NCBI GenBank assembly: GCA_013815355.1
Contig: JACDGG010000009.1
Coordinates: 1-38,785 of the forward strand
Direction of reading: 5' to 3'
Origin: Solirubrobacterales bacterium
Lineage (GTDB): Bacteria; Actinomycetota; Thermoleophilia; Solirubrobacterales; Solirubrobacteraceae
DNA length: 38,785 nucleotides
A program made the translations under genes and the position numbers. Positions 32,749 through 38,785 of this stretch are shown in pieces. Every line of letters begins with the position of its first letter. The stretch's first letter is position 1. Under the pieces are notes generated by a model. That model saw nothing but the letters and a program-made list of their open reading frames with translations. It was not told where the DNA came from and searched no databases.

Positions 32749-34134
32749 ATGGCCGTGACGAGCCCCAACCAGATCAACCACGAGCGCGTCGAGGAGCTGA
32801 CACGCATCGAGCTCGCGGCACTCAACGCGCGCACCTCGCGCTCGGCGGCGATGTACGAGCGGGCGCGCAAGTCGCTCAGCGGCGGCGTCGCCTCCTCCTA
32901 CCAGCTGCGTGACCCGTGGCCGATCTACCTCATCTCCGGCGAGGGCGCACGCGTGACCGACGTCGACGGCAATCGCTACTGGGACTTCCACAATGGCTTC
33001 GGCTCGATGGTGCAGGGCCACGGCCACCCCGCGATCGTCTCCGCCGTCAGCAATCGCGTTGCCCTTGGCACACATTTCGCGGCGGTCACCGAGGATGCGA
33101 TCGTCGTCGCCGAGAACCTCGCCGAGCGCTTTGGTCTCGAGCGTTGGCGCTTTGTCAACTCCGGCTCAGAGGCGACGATGGACGCGATCCGTATCGCCCG
33201 CGGTCTCACCGGACGCGAGACGATCGTCAAGATCTTCGGCTCCTATCACGGCCACCACGATGGCGTGATGGTCTCGATCGGCGTCCCCTACGATCAGATC
33301 GGCGACCGTGAGAACCTCGCCTCGCTGCCCTACGGTGCCGGCATCCCGAAGGCCGTCAGCGACCTCACGATCGCCGTGCCGTTCAACGACGCGGGCGCGA
33401 TGGAGCGCCGTATCGCGCGCCTGATCGCCGAAGATCGCAAGCCGGCCTGCGTGATCATGGAGGCCGCGATGATGAACCTCGGCGTCGTGCTGCCGCAGGA
33501 CGGCTATCTCGAGCAGGTACGCGAGATCACCGCGCGCCACGGCATCGTGCTGATCTTCGACGAGGTCAAGACCGGCCTTGCGATCGCCGCCGGCGGCGCG
33601 ACGGAGCGCTTCGGCGTCAAGCCCGACATGGTCACGCTCGCCAAGACCCTCGGCGGCGGGCTGCCCTCCGGCGCGATCGGCGGCAGCGAGCAGGTGATGA
33701 GCGTCGTCGAGGACGGAAGCGTCTACCAGGTCGGCACCTACAACGGCAACCCCCTGACGATGGCCGCCTCGCGCGCGAGCCTCGAGCGCGTGATGACACC
33801 CGAGGCCTACCGGCACCTCGACGGTCTCAACGAGCGCATCCTCGCCGGCTGCGAAGCCGTGATCGAGCGCCATCGCCTGCCCGGCTACGCGGTTGGGATC
33901 GGCTCGAAGGGTTGCGTCACGTTCTCGCCGGTGCCGATCGTCGACTACGAAACGTTCAAGGCCAGCCAGGACGCCGCGGTCACAGACCTCGCCTGGCTGT
34001 GGAATATGAACCGGGGCATCTACATGACGCCCGGGCGCGAGGAGGAGTGGACGCTGTCGGTGATGCACACCGAGAATGCGATCGACGCCTACGTGAGGGC
34101 CTTCGAGGAGATGGCCGCCGCGCTGAGCGCGTAG
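32749..34134 (+). CDS. Class III aminotransferase, glutamate-1-semialdehyde aminomutase-like
   Basis: 461 residues from the ATG at 32749, fixed by AAAGGAG about nine bases upstream; the frame opens earlier, at 32422, but in antisense of the TfoX gene. Family features: SLSGGVASSYQLRDPWPIYL at the start, VNSGSEATMDAIRIARG, FGSYHGHHDG, VIMEAAMMNLGVVLP, LIFDEVKTGLAIAAGG and the PLP lysine K299 in TLAKTLGGGLPSGAIGG. The GSYHGHHD and GGGLPSGA pattern is that of the GSA-aminomutase subgroup. No other haem biosynthesis gene is near, so an omega-aminotransferase role on a diamine or beta-amino acid fits the amine-catabolism context better. It is monocistronic. Confidence 0.88.
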   Translation: MAVTSPNQINHERVEELTRIELAALNARTSRSAAMYERARKSLSGGVASSYQLRDPWPIYLISGEGARVTDVDGNRYWDFHNGFGSMVQGHGHPAIVSAVSNRVALGTHFAAVTEDAIVVAENLAERFGLERWRFVNSGSEATMDAIRIARGLTGRETIVKIFGSYHGHHDGVMVSIGVPYDQIGDRENLASLPYGAGIPKAVSDLTIAVPFNDAGAMERRIARLIAEDRKPACVIMEAAMMNLGVVLPQDGYLEQVREITARHGIVLIFDEVKTGLAIAAGGATERFGVKPDMVTLAKTLGGGLPSGAIGGSEQVMSVVEDGSVYQVGTYNGNPLTMAASRASLERVMTPEAYRHLDGLNERILAGCEAVIERHRLPGYAVGIGSKGCVTFSPVPIVDYETFKASQDAAVTDLAWLWNMNRGIYMTPGREEEWTLSVMHTENAIDAYVRAFEEMAAALSA

Positions 34135-34186
34135 CGGGGAACCGCAACGCCTCGCTCGGCTGAGGCGGCCAGACTCCAGCTGGCGC

Positions 34187-34618
34187 TCAGGAGGCCTGCG
34201 GATCCTCGCAGGGGTCGGCGATCTCGAACCACACGCAGTTTCCGCGCCGACGGTCGATGCCCCAGCTAGTGGACTGACTGTCCACGAGAAACAGGCCGTA
34301 GCCCCCCTCCTGGCGATCGGCGTCGCGTGGCACGGCCGTGAAGCCGCTGCCCTCGTCGGTCACCTCGACGCGCACCGCATCTACTCCGACGATACGGGCG
34401 CAGAGCTGAATGTCGCTGGCCGGCGGCGCATCGGAGTGCATCACGGCGTTGGAGACCAGCTCGGAGACGAGCAGCGCCAGCGTGTCCAGACCGGCAGGGC
34501 TGATCTCGCGCTCGACGGAGAACTCCGCCACCGCGGCTCGCGCACGCGACGGCGCCAACGGGTCACGCTCGAGCTTGATTCGCAAGATGGCTCCTTCCTC
34601 CCGCGGCTTGAAGCGCAT
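34187..34618 (-). CDS. RsbW/SpoIIAB-like ATP-binding protein (anti-sigma type)
   Basis: 143 residues, ATG start. HATPase_c_2 domain with the N-box LLVSELVSNAVMHSD, G1 box VTDEGSGF and G2 region GGYGLFLVDSQSTSWGID. There is no HisKA, so it is not a histidine kinase. Stand-alone proteins of this kind serve as serine kinases and anti-sigma factors, often controlled by STAS antagonists and PP2C phosphatases. None of those partners is adjacent here, which leaves the target open. The N-terminal 12 residues before LRIKLERDP may be an extension. Confidence 0.85.
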   Translation of the reverse strand: MRFKPREEGAILRIKLERDPLAPSRARAAVAEFSVEREISPAGLDTLALLVSELVSNAVMHSDAPPASDIQLCARIVGVDAVRVEVTDEGSGFTAVPRDADRQEGGYGLFLVDSQSTSWGIDRRRGNCVWFEIADPCEDPQAS

Positions 34619-34775
34619 GGGCCCTCAAATCGTGAGTCAGGGTTGTGCTGCCCAGGTCGCTCCCGACGTGGAGAATATGCCCTTTGGTGGCGTCCCTTCG
34701 TCCTGGATCGACATACTTGGGTTGCCCGCTGGGCGCCTTCGCTAATCGTGAGAATCCTCGCGCTCGCGGGCTCCT

Positions 34776-34793
34776 CGCGCCCGCGCGGGCGCG
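34776..34793. repeat. 18-bp perfect GC palindrome upstream of the ligase gene
   Basis: CGCGCCC-GCGC-GGGCGCG is an uninterrupted palindrome that could form a 7-bp stem with a 4-base loop. It ends about 30 bp before the GTG of the glutamine-synthetase-like gene and so lies in its probable leader. GC-rich DNA makes such palindromes less surprising, but this one is perfect and placed in a 205-bp gap otherwise without a gene. Confidence 0.4.
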
Positions 34794-34823
34794 GGGAGCG
34801 CAATCTGCAGTACCTTCACGAAC

Positions 34824-36161
34824 GTGACGCTCGACGAGTTGAAGGCGGCGGTGGCGGCCGGGAGGATCGACACGGTGCTTCTGGCGATGACCGACATGCA
34901 GGGCCGCCTGCAGGGCAAGCGCCTGACCGCGACGCACTTCCTCGGCGAGGTCGCCGCGCACGGCGCGGAGGGCTGCAACTACCTGCTCGCGGTCGACGTC
35001 GACATGCGCACAGTCGAGGGTTATGAGATGTCCTCGTGGGAGCGCGGCTACAGCGACATGGTGCTGCTTGCAGACCTCGACACGCTGCGCCCGGTTCCCT
35101 GGCAGGAGGGAACGGCGATGTGCCTGGCCGATGTGGCGTGGCCCGATCGCTCCGACGTGCTCGCCTCGCCGCGTCAGATCCTGCGCCGCCAACTCGCCCG
35201 CCTGGCCGAGCGCGGCTGGAGCGCAAATGCCGGCACCGAGCTCGAGTTCATCGTGTTCCTCGACACCTACGAGGAGGCCTGGCACAAGGGCTACCGCGAT
35301 CTGCGACCGGCCAACCTCTACAACGTCGACTACTCGCTGCTCGGCACCGCGCGCGTCGAGCCGCTGATCCGCCACATCCGCAACAGCATGGCCGCGGCCG
35401 GCATGGTCGTGGAGGACTCCAAGGGCGAGTGCAACTATGGCCAGCACGAGATCAACTTTCGCTACGCCGACGCGCTGCGCACCGCCGACGAGCACGCGAT
35501 CTACAAGAACGGCGCCAAGGAGATCGCGGCGGCCGACGGCATGGCGATCACGTTCATGGCAAAGCTCGACGAGCGCGAGGGCAACTCCTGCCACATCCAC
35601 TTCTCGCTCGCCGATGATTCGGACCCACCCACCCCGCTGTTCGCGCGCGACGACGCCGTCTTCAAATCGTTCCTGGCCGGCCAGCTTGCGTGCCTGCGCG
35701 AGATGACTCTGATGCTCGCGCCGCACATCAACTCCTACAAGCGCTTCGCCGCCGGCAGCTTCGCCCCGACGACCGTCGCGTGGGGGCACGACAACCGCAC
35801 CTGTTCGCTGCGCGTCGTCGGCCACGGCGCCGGGAAGCGCTTCGAGAACCGCGTCGGCGGCGCCGATCTCAACCCCTATCTGGCGCTCAGCGCGATCATC
35901 GCCTCCGGGCTGCACGGCATCGAGGCGGGGCTCGAGCTCGAACCGGCCCTCGAGGGCAATGCCTATGCCGCGCAGGAGCGCGCACAGCTGCCGGCCACGC
36001 TGCGCGACGCGCGCGAGCTGTTCGCCGACAGCGAGGTCGCCCGCGAGGCATTCGGGCAGGAGGTCGTGGCGCACTATCTGAACGCGGCGGATGTGGAGCT
36101 CGAGGCGTTCCAGGCGGCGGTGACCGACTGGGAGCGCGTGCGCGGATTCGAGCGTCTGTGA
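34824..36161 (+). CDS. Glutamine synthetase family ligase (gamma-glutamylpolyamine synthetase-like)
   Basis: 445 residues from a GTG. The N-terminal beta-grasp (LLAMTDMQGRLQGKRLT) is followed by the catalytic domain. This has TELEFIVFLDTYEEAW (metal-binding Glu), ECNYGQHEINFRYADALRTA, ITFMAKLDEREGNSCHIHFS (conserved His of the GS active site), the Arg-containing NSYKRFAAGSFAPTTVAWG and NRTCSLRVVGHGAGKRFENR. The length and absence of an obvious adenylylation Tyr loop match the GlnT/PuuA/GlnA3-type rather than housekeeping GlnA. These ligate glutamate to amines such as putrescine or ethanolamine with ATP. GntR, permease and aldehyde dehydrogenase genes follow, in line with amine catabolism. Exact amine unknown. 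Confidence 0.88.
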   Translation: MTLDELKAAVAAGRIDTVLLAMTDMQGRLQGKRLTATHFLGEVAAHGAEGCNYLLAVDVDMRTVEGYEMSSWERGYSDMVLLADLDTLRPVPWQEGTAMCLADVAWPDRSDVLASPRQILRRQLARLAERGWSANAGTELEFIVFLDTYEEAWHKGYRDLRPANLYNVDYSLLGTARVEPLIRHIRNSMAAAGMVVEDSKGECNYGQHEINFRYADALRTADEHAIYKNGAKEIAAADGMAITFMAKLDEREGNSCHIHFSLADDSDPPTPLFARDDAVFKSFLAGQLACLREMTLMLAPHINSYKRFAAGSFAPTTVAWGHDNRTCSLRVVGHGAGKRFENRVGGADLNPYLALSAIIASGLHGIEAGLELEPALEGNAYAAQERAQLPATLRDARELFADSEVAREAFGQEVVAHYLNAADVELEAFQAAVTDWERVRGFERL

Positions 36162-36182
36162 GGCTCGGGCGGGCCCGGTGCG

Positions 36183-36923
36183 ATGCCTGAGCTTCGAGTG
36201 CCCGCGACAGGTACCTCGGCGGCCCCCGATGCGGTGTTCGCGCCGGTGCGCTCCTACACGGCCTTCGAGGAGACGGTCGACCGCCTCGGCACGGCGATCA
36301 AGCTCGGCCTGCTTGCCCCCGGGGCGCGGCTGCCGGCCGAGCGTGAGCTGTGCACGCGCCTGGGCATCGCCCGCTCGACGCTCCGCCAGGCGCTCACCGC
36401 GCTCAGCCAGAGCGGGCACGTGCACGCCACGCGCGGGCGCCGCGGCGGCACGTTCGTGTCAGACCCCCAGCCACCCGCGGACCCGCCGTCGGCGCAGATG
36501 CTCGCCCAGTGGCGCGACACCTGCGACCAGCGCCTCGCGGTCGAGCTGGCCGTGGCGATGCTAGCCGCCGAACGCGCCGAGAGCGAGGACCTCGACGCGC
36601 TCGAACAGGTCGCCGACACACTCGACGCGGCGCTCGAGGACTTCGCCGCCTACCGCCAGGGTGACATCCGCCTGCACGTCGGCCTCGCCGAAGCGACGCG
36701 CTCGGAGCGCCTGATCCGCGCCGCTACCGAGGTGCAGGGGGCGATGAGCGATCTGATCGCCTACATCGCGCATCCCCCCCAGGTGCTCTCATCCTCAAAC
36801 GCCCAGCATCGCCGCCTGCTCACCGCCGTGCGCGAGCGCGATGGCATGCGCGCCGTGCGCGCGATGGCCGAGCATCTGCAGGGCACCGAGCATGTGCTCG
36901 CCGGGCTGCTGCCCGGCGGCTGA
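36183..36923 (+). CDS. GntR-family regulator, FadR/FCD type
   Basis: 246 residues, ATG 21 bases after the ligase stop, so cotranscribed. The winged-helix DNA-binding domain (about 25-95) contains LGTAIKLGLLAPGARLPAER, ELCTRLGIARSTLRQALTAL and SQSGHVHATRGRRGGTFV. The effector domain (about 110-240) is the helical FCD type, with acidic and His residues suited to bind metal and a carboxylate (DIRLHVGLAEATRS, SSNAQHRRLLTAVRERDGM). It probably represses the amine-catabolism genes on either side until an intermediate binds. A candidate operator lies before the permease gene. Confidence 0.92.
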   Translation: MPELRVPATGTSAAPDAVFAPVRSYTAFEETVDRLGTAIKLGLLAPGARLPAERELCTRLGIARSTLRQALTALSQSGHVHATRGRRGGTFVSDPQPPADPPSAQMLAQWRDTCDQRLAVELAVAMLAAERAESEDLDALEQVADTLDAALEDFAAYRQGDIRLHVGLAEATRSERLIRAATEVQGAMSDLIAYIAHPPQVLSSSNAQHRRLLTAVRERDGMRAVRAMAEHLQGTEHVLAGLLPGG

Positions 36924-37000
36924 CAGCGGCGTCCCGCGCCCGCGCGTGAAGGGACCGGACAGCCGTCGGCAGCGCAGGCGCAGATTTGGCGCAATTGCTC

Positions 37001-37049
37001 TTGACTTCCATCCGTGATCGCGCCTATTGTCACGAACGAAGGACGGATG
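37001..37049 (+). promoter_or_regulatory. Promoter and inverted repeat before the permease gene
   Basis: TTGACT (37001-37006) and TATTGT (37025-37030), 18 bases apart, make a good vegetative-type promoter for the permease. CATCCGT (37009-37015) and ACGGATG (37043-37049) form a perfect 7-bp inverted repeat that brackets the -10 element, a position suited to repression. The GntR regulator is encoded directly upstream and is the obvious candidate to bind. Confidence 0.5.
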
Positions 37050-37081
37050 ACCAAACCTTTTCTCGATGAGGGGGCCAGCAG

Positions 37082-38680
37082 ATGAGCACGACGTCCGGGA
37101 CTCTGAGCGCCGACGAGCAACGCCTCGCCGAGCTCGGGTACACGCAGGAGCTGAAGCGCGGCTGGAGCGGATTCTCGAACTTCGCGATCTCGTTCTCGAT
37201 CATCTCCGTGCTGGCCGGCTGCTTTACGACCTACGGCCAGGCGCTGAAGAACGGCGGTCCGATCGCGATCTCGATCGCCTGGCCGCTGATCAGCGTGATG
37301 ATCCTGATGGTCGCCTTCTCGATGTCCGAGCTCGCCTCCTCGATGCCCACCGCGGGCGGTATCTACTACTGGGCGTCAAAGCTCGGGGGCGCCGGCTGGG
37401 GCTGGTTCACGGGCTGGTTCAACCTGATCGGGCTGGTCGCCGTTGTCGCCTCGGTGGATTACGTGTGTGCGAGCTTCCTGATGAACCTGCTCGGCCTCTA
37501 CAACGTGCACTTCGTCTTCAACTTCACCAAGGCTGCGGCTTTCACGGATGTCCACTACAGCGCCCATGTGAACTTTGCGCTGTTCGCGTGCCTGCTGGCT
37601 CTGCACGGGCTGATCAACGTCTTCTCGAGCCATCTCGTCTCACTGTTCAACGGCATCTCGGTGTGGTGGCACGTGATCGGCGTGACCGTGATCGTCGCGA
37701 TCCTGATCGCCGTACCGAGCCACCACGCCAGCCTCTCCTACGTGTTCGGCCACAAGGCGAATCACTCCGGCTTCAGCCACGGCATGTACTGGTTCTACGT
37801 GCTGCCACTCGGGTTCCTGCTGACGATGTACACGATCACCGGCTATGACGCCTCGGCGCATGTCTCCGAGGAGACGCATGGCGCCGAAGCCTCGGCGCCC
37901 AAAGGCATCTGGCGATCGGTGGCCTATTCGGCGGTGATCGGCTGGATCGTGCTGCTGGCGATCACCTTCGCGATGCCGAAGTCCTCGGCGGGAGTCTATG
38001 AATCCGGCTTCCCGGCACTTACGATCTTCGAGACCGCGCTGAGCTCGGCCGCCGCCAAGGCCGTGATCCTGATCGCGACGATCGGGCAGATCTTCTGCGG
38101 CATGGCCTGCGTGACGAGCGCCTCGCGGATGACGTTCGCGTTCTCGCGCGACGGCGCCGTTCCCGGGCACAAGCTATGGCGCCGTCTGAGCTCGAACAGG
38201 ACCCCGACCTGGTCGGTGCTGTTCGTGATCATGTTCGCGTTGATCATCACGATCCCGGCGTACTTCCCGAACCACCTCGGCACGCCTGTGGCGTTCCTAG
38301 CGGTGACCTCGATCTCGGTGATCGGGCTTTACATCGCCTACACGATCCCCGTGTTCCTGCGCTGGCGAATGGGCAGTCAGTTCAAGCCCGGATCGTGGAC
38401 GCTCGGCGCGAAATACAAATGGATGAACCCGGCGGCGTTCATCTGGGTCGGGCTGTGCGTGATCATCTTCTGCCTGCCGTTCGCGCCGGCCGGCGTGTTC
38501 TTCAAGAAAGGCTTCGAATGGTCGGCGGTCAACTACGCGCCGCTGGTGACGATCGGGGTGATGGCTGCCGTGACGATCTGGTATGCGGTATCGGCGAAGA
38601 ACACGTTCAAGGGCCCGATCCGCACGATCGACGAGCTCGATACCGAAGAGGCATTGCCTTCGATCGCCCAGGCTCCGTAG
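37082..38680 (+). CDS. APC-superfamily amino acid/amine permease
   Basis: 532 residues, ATG with GAGGGGG eight bases upstream. Twelve hydrophobic segments are visible. The N-terminal LKRGWSGFSNFAISFSIISV and the glycine-rich TAGGIYYWASKLGGAGWGWF belong to the APC (amino acid-polyamine-organocation) family, eukaryotic-type GABA/BAT1-like branch. A mid-region SEETHGAEASAPKGIWRSVA with GYDASAHVSEE, and YTIPVFLRWR near the end, support this. Role: inner-membrane uptake of an amino acid or amine, here with the gamma-glutamylation ligase and aldehyde dehydrogenase. It has its own promoter after the GntR gene. Confidence 0.92.
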   Translation: MSTTSGTLSADEQRLAELGYTQELKRGWSGFSNFAISFSIISVLAGCFTTYGQALKNGGPIAISIAWPLISVMILMVAFSMSELASSMPTAGGIYYWASKLGGAGWGWFTGWFNLIGLVAVVASVDYVCASFLMNLLGLYNVHFVFNFTKAAAFTDVHYSAHVNFALFACLLALHGLINVFSSHLVSLFNGISVWWHVIGVTVIVAILIAVPSHHASLSYVFGHKANHSGFSHGMYWFYVLPLGFLLTMYTITGYDASAHVSEETHGAEASAPKGIWRSVAYSAVIGWIVLLAITFAMPKSSAGVYESGFPALTIFETALSSAAAKAVILIATIGQIFCGMACVTSASRMTFAFSRDGAVPGHKLWRRLSSNRTPTWSVLFVIMFALIITIPAYFPNHLGTPVAFLAVTSISVIGLYIAYTIPVFLRWRMGSQFKPGSWTLGAKYKWMNPAAFIWVGLCVIIFCLPFAPAGVFFKKGFEWSAVNYAPLVTIGVMAAVTIWYAVSAKNTFKGPIRTIDELDTEEALPSIAQAP

Positions 38681-38690
38681 AGGCTGAGCG

Positions 38691-38785
38691 CTGAGCGAGC
38701 AGCTTGCAGTCCTCGAGCCCGCCACCGAGGCGGTGCTCGAGGAGATTCCCCGCGCCGGCGTGGAGGAGGTCGACCGCGCGGTGGC
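38691..38785 (+). CDS. Aldehyde dehydrogenase (N-terminal fragment, runs off window)
   Basis: The last 31 codons read LSEQLAVLEPATEAVLEEIP then RAGVEEVDRAV, the usual opening of an NAD-dependent aldehyde dehydrogenase (strand A, then the alpha-helix entering the NAD domain). An in-frame TGA at 38685 and no ATG, GTG or TTG before 38733 leave a CTG at 38691 as the most likely start, with GAGG a few bases upstream. The first GTG (38733) would remove the first strand. The gene follows the permease by 10 bases and so belongs to the same operon. It would oxidise the aldehyde from gamma-glutamyl-amine oxidation. Confidence 0.75.
   Translation, partial: MSEQLAVLEPATEAVLEEIPRAGVEEVDRAV

Noticed and set aside
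34563-36425. Minus-strand open frame of 620 codons opposite the ligase.
   Set aside because: High-GC antisense frame; the opposite strand has a complete glutamine-synthetase domain.

Overview
The window is uniformly GC-rich, densely packed with genes and uses many GTG/TTG starts and 4-base stop/start overlaps (GTGA or ATGA). Together with the protein types (surface proteins carrying paired-cysteine repeats, dTDP-rhamnose-epimerase-like and MptB/GT87-like mannosyltransferases, FCD-type GntR, several class III aminotransferases) this points to a high-GC actinobacterium, most likely of the Thermoleophilia/Solirubrobacterales type. The assignment is an inference from protein character, not from a marker gene. 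No rRNA, convincing tRNA, CRISPR array, insertion sequence or prophage was seen.

Layout. (1) 1-2166, minus strand: three exported or surface proteins, the last running off the window edge. (2) 2607-5573: a 988-residue protein joining a receiver, two PAS domains, a histidine kinase, two more receivers and a LuxR-type DNA-binding domain. A perfect 12-bp inverted repeat lies in the divergent gap before it. (3) 5574-6125: a gap holding a frameshifted remnant of an ABC-transporter ATPase (ModC-like) and a possible 27-codon ORF. (4) 6126-24314: a long envelope/glycan-type region. It holds two GT-C mannosyltransferase-like proteins flanking a third large membrane protein, an MTAP/PNP-family phosphorylase with altered active-site residues, a GT2 glycosyltransferase, a cytochrome b/molybdopterin oxidoreductase fusion with a small membrane partner, an OmpR-type two-component system, a DUF2064/TIGR04282 transferase with a methyltransferase, an ABC exporter-type ATPase and FtsX-like permease with a metallophosphoesterase, and a dTDP-L-rhamnose 4-epimerase-like enzyme. 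(5) 24320-25106: a DUF6036-like nucleotidyltransferase and its small overlapping partner. (6) 25304-26093: a TetR gene and a glyoxalase/VOC gene, divergent and both truncated at one shared junction near 25880; the TetR gene also has a frameshift in a G7 run. (7) 26137-34618: metabolic and regulatory genes (enoyl-CoA hydratase, two class III aminotransferases, SDR, zinc alcohol dehydrogenase, TetR, cupin, TfoX-N, RsbW-like ATPase). (8) 34824-end: a glutamine-synthetase-like ligase, GntR regulator, APC permease and the start of an aldehyde dehydrogenase, an arrangement typical of gamma-glutamylated polyamine/amine catabolism.

How the parts work together. Region 8, probably with the nearby aminotransferases, reads as uptake, gamma-glutamylation and oxidation of an amine under a local GntR repressor. 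Region 4 reads as assembly or modification of a cell-surface glycan linked to a periplasmic molybdoenzyme. That co-location is visible in the sequence, but a joint function is inference. The items most worth a second look are the kinase/response-regulator fusion, the molybdoenzyme-glycan neighbourhood, the nucleotidyltransferase pair, and the TetR/VOC deletion scar.
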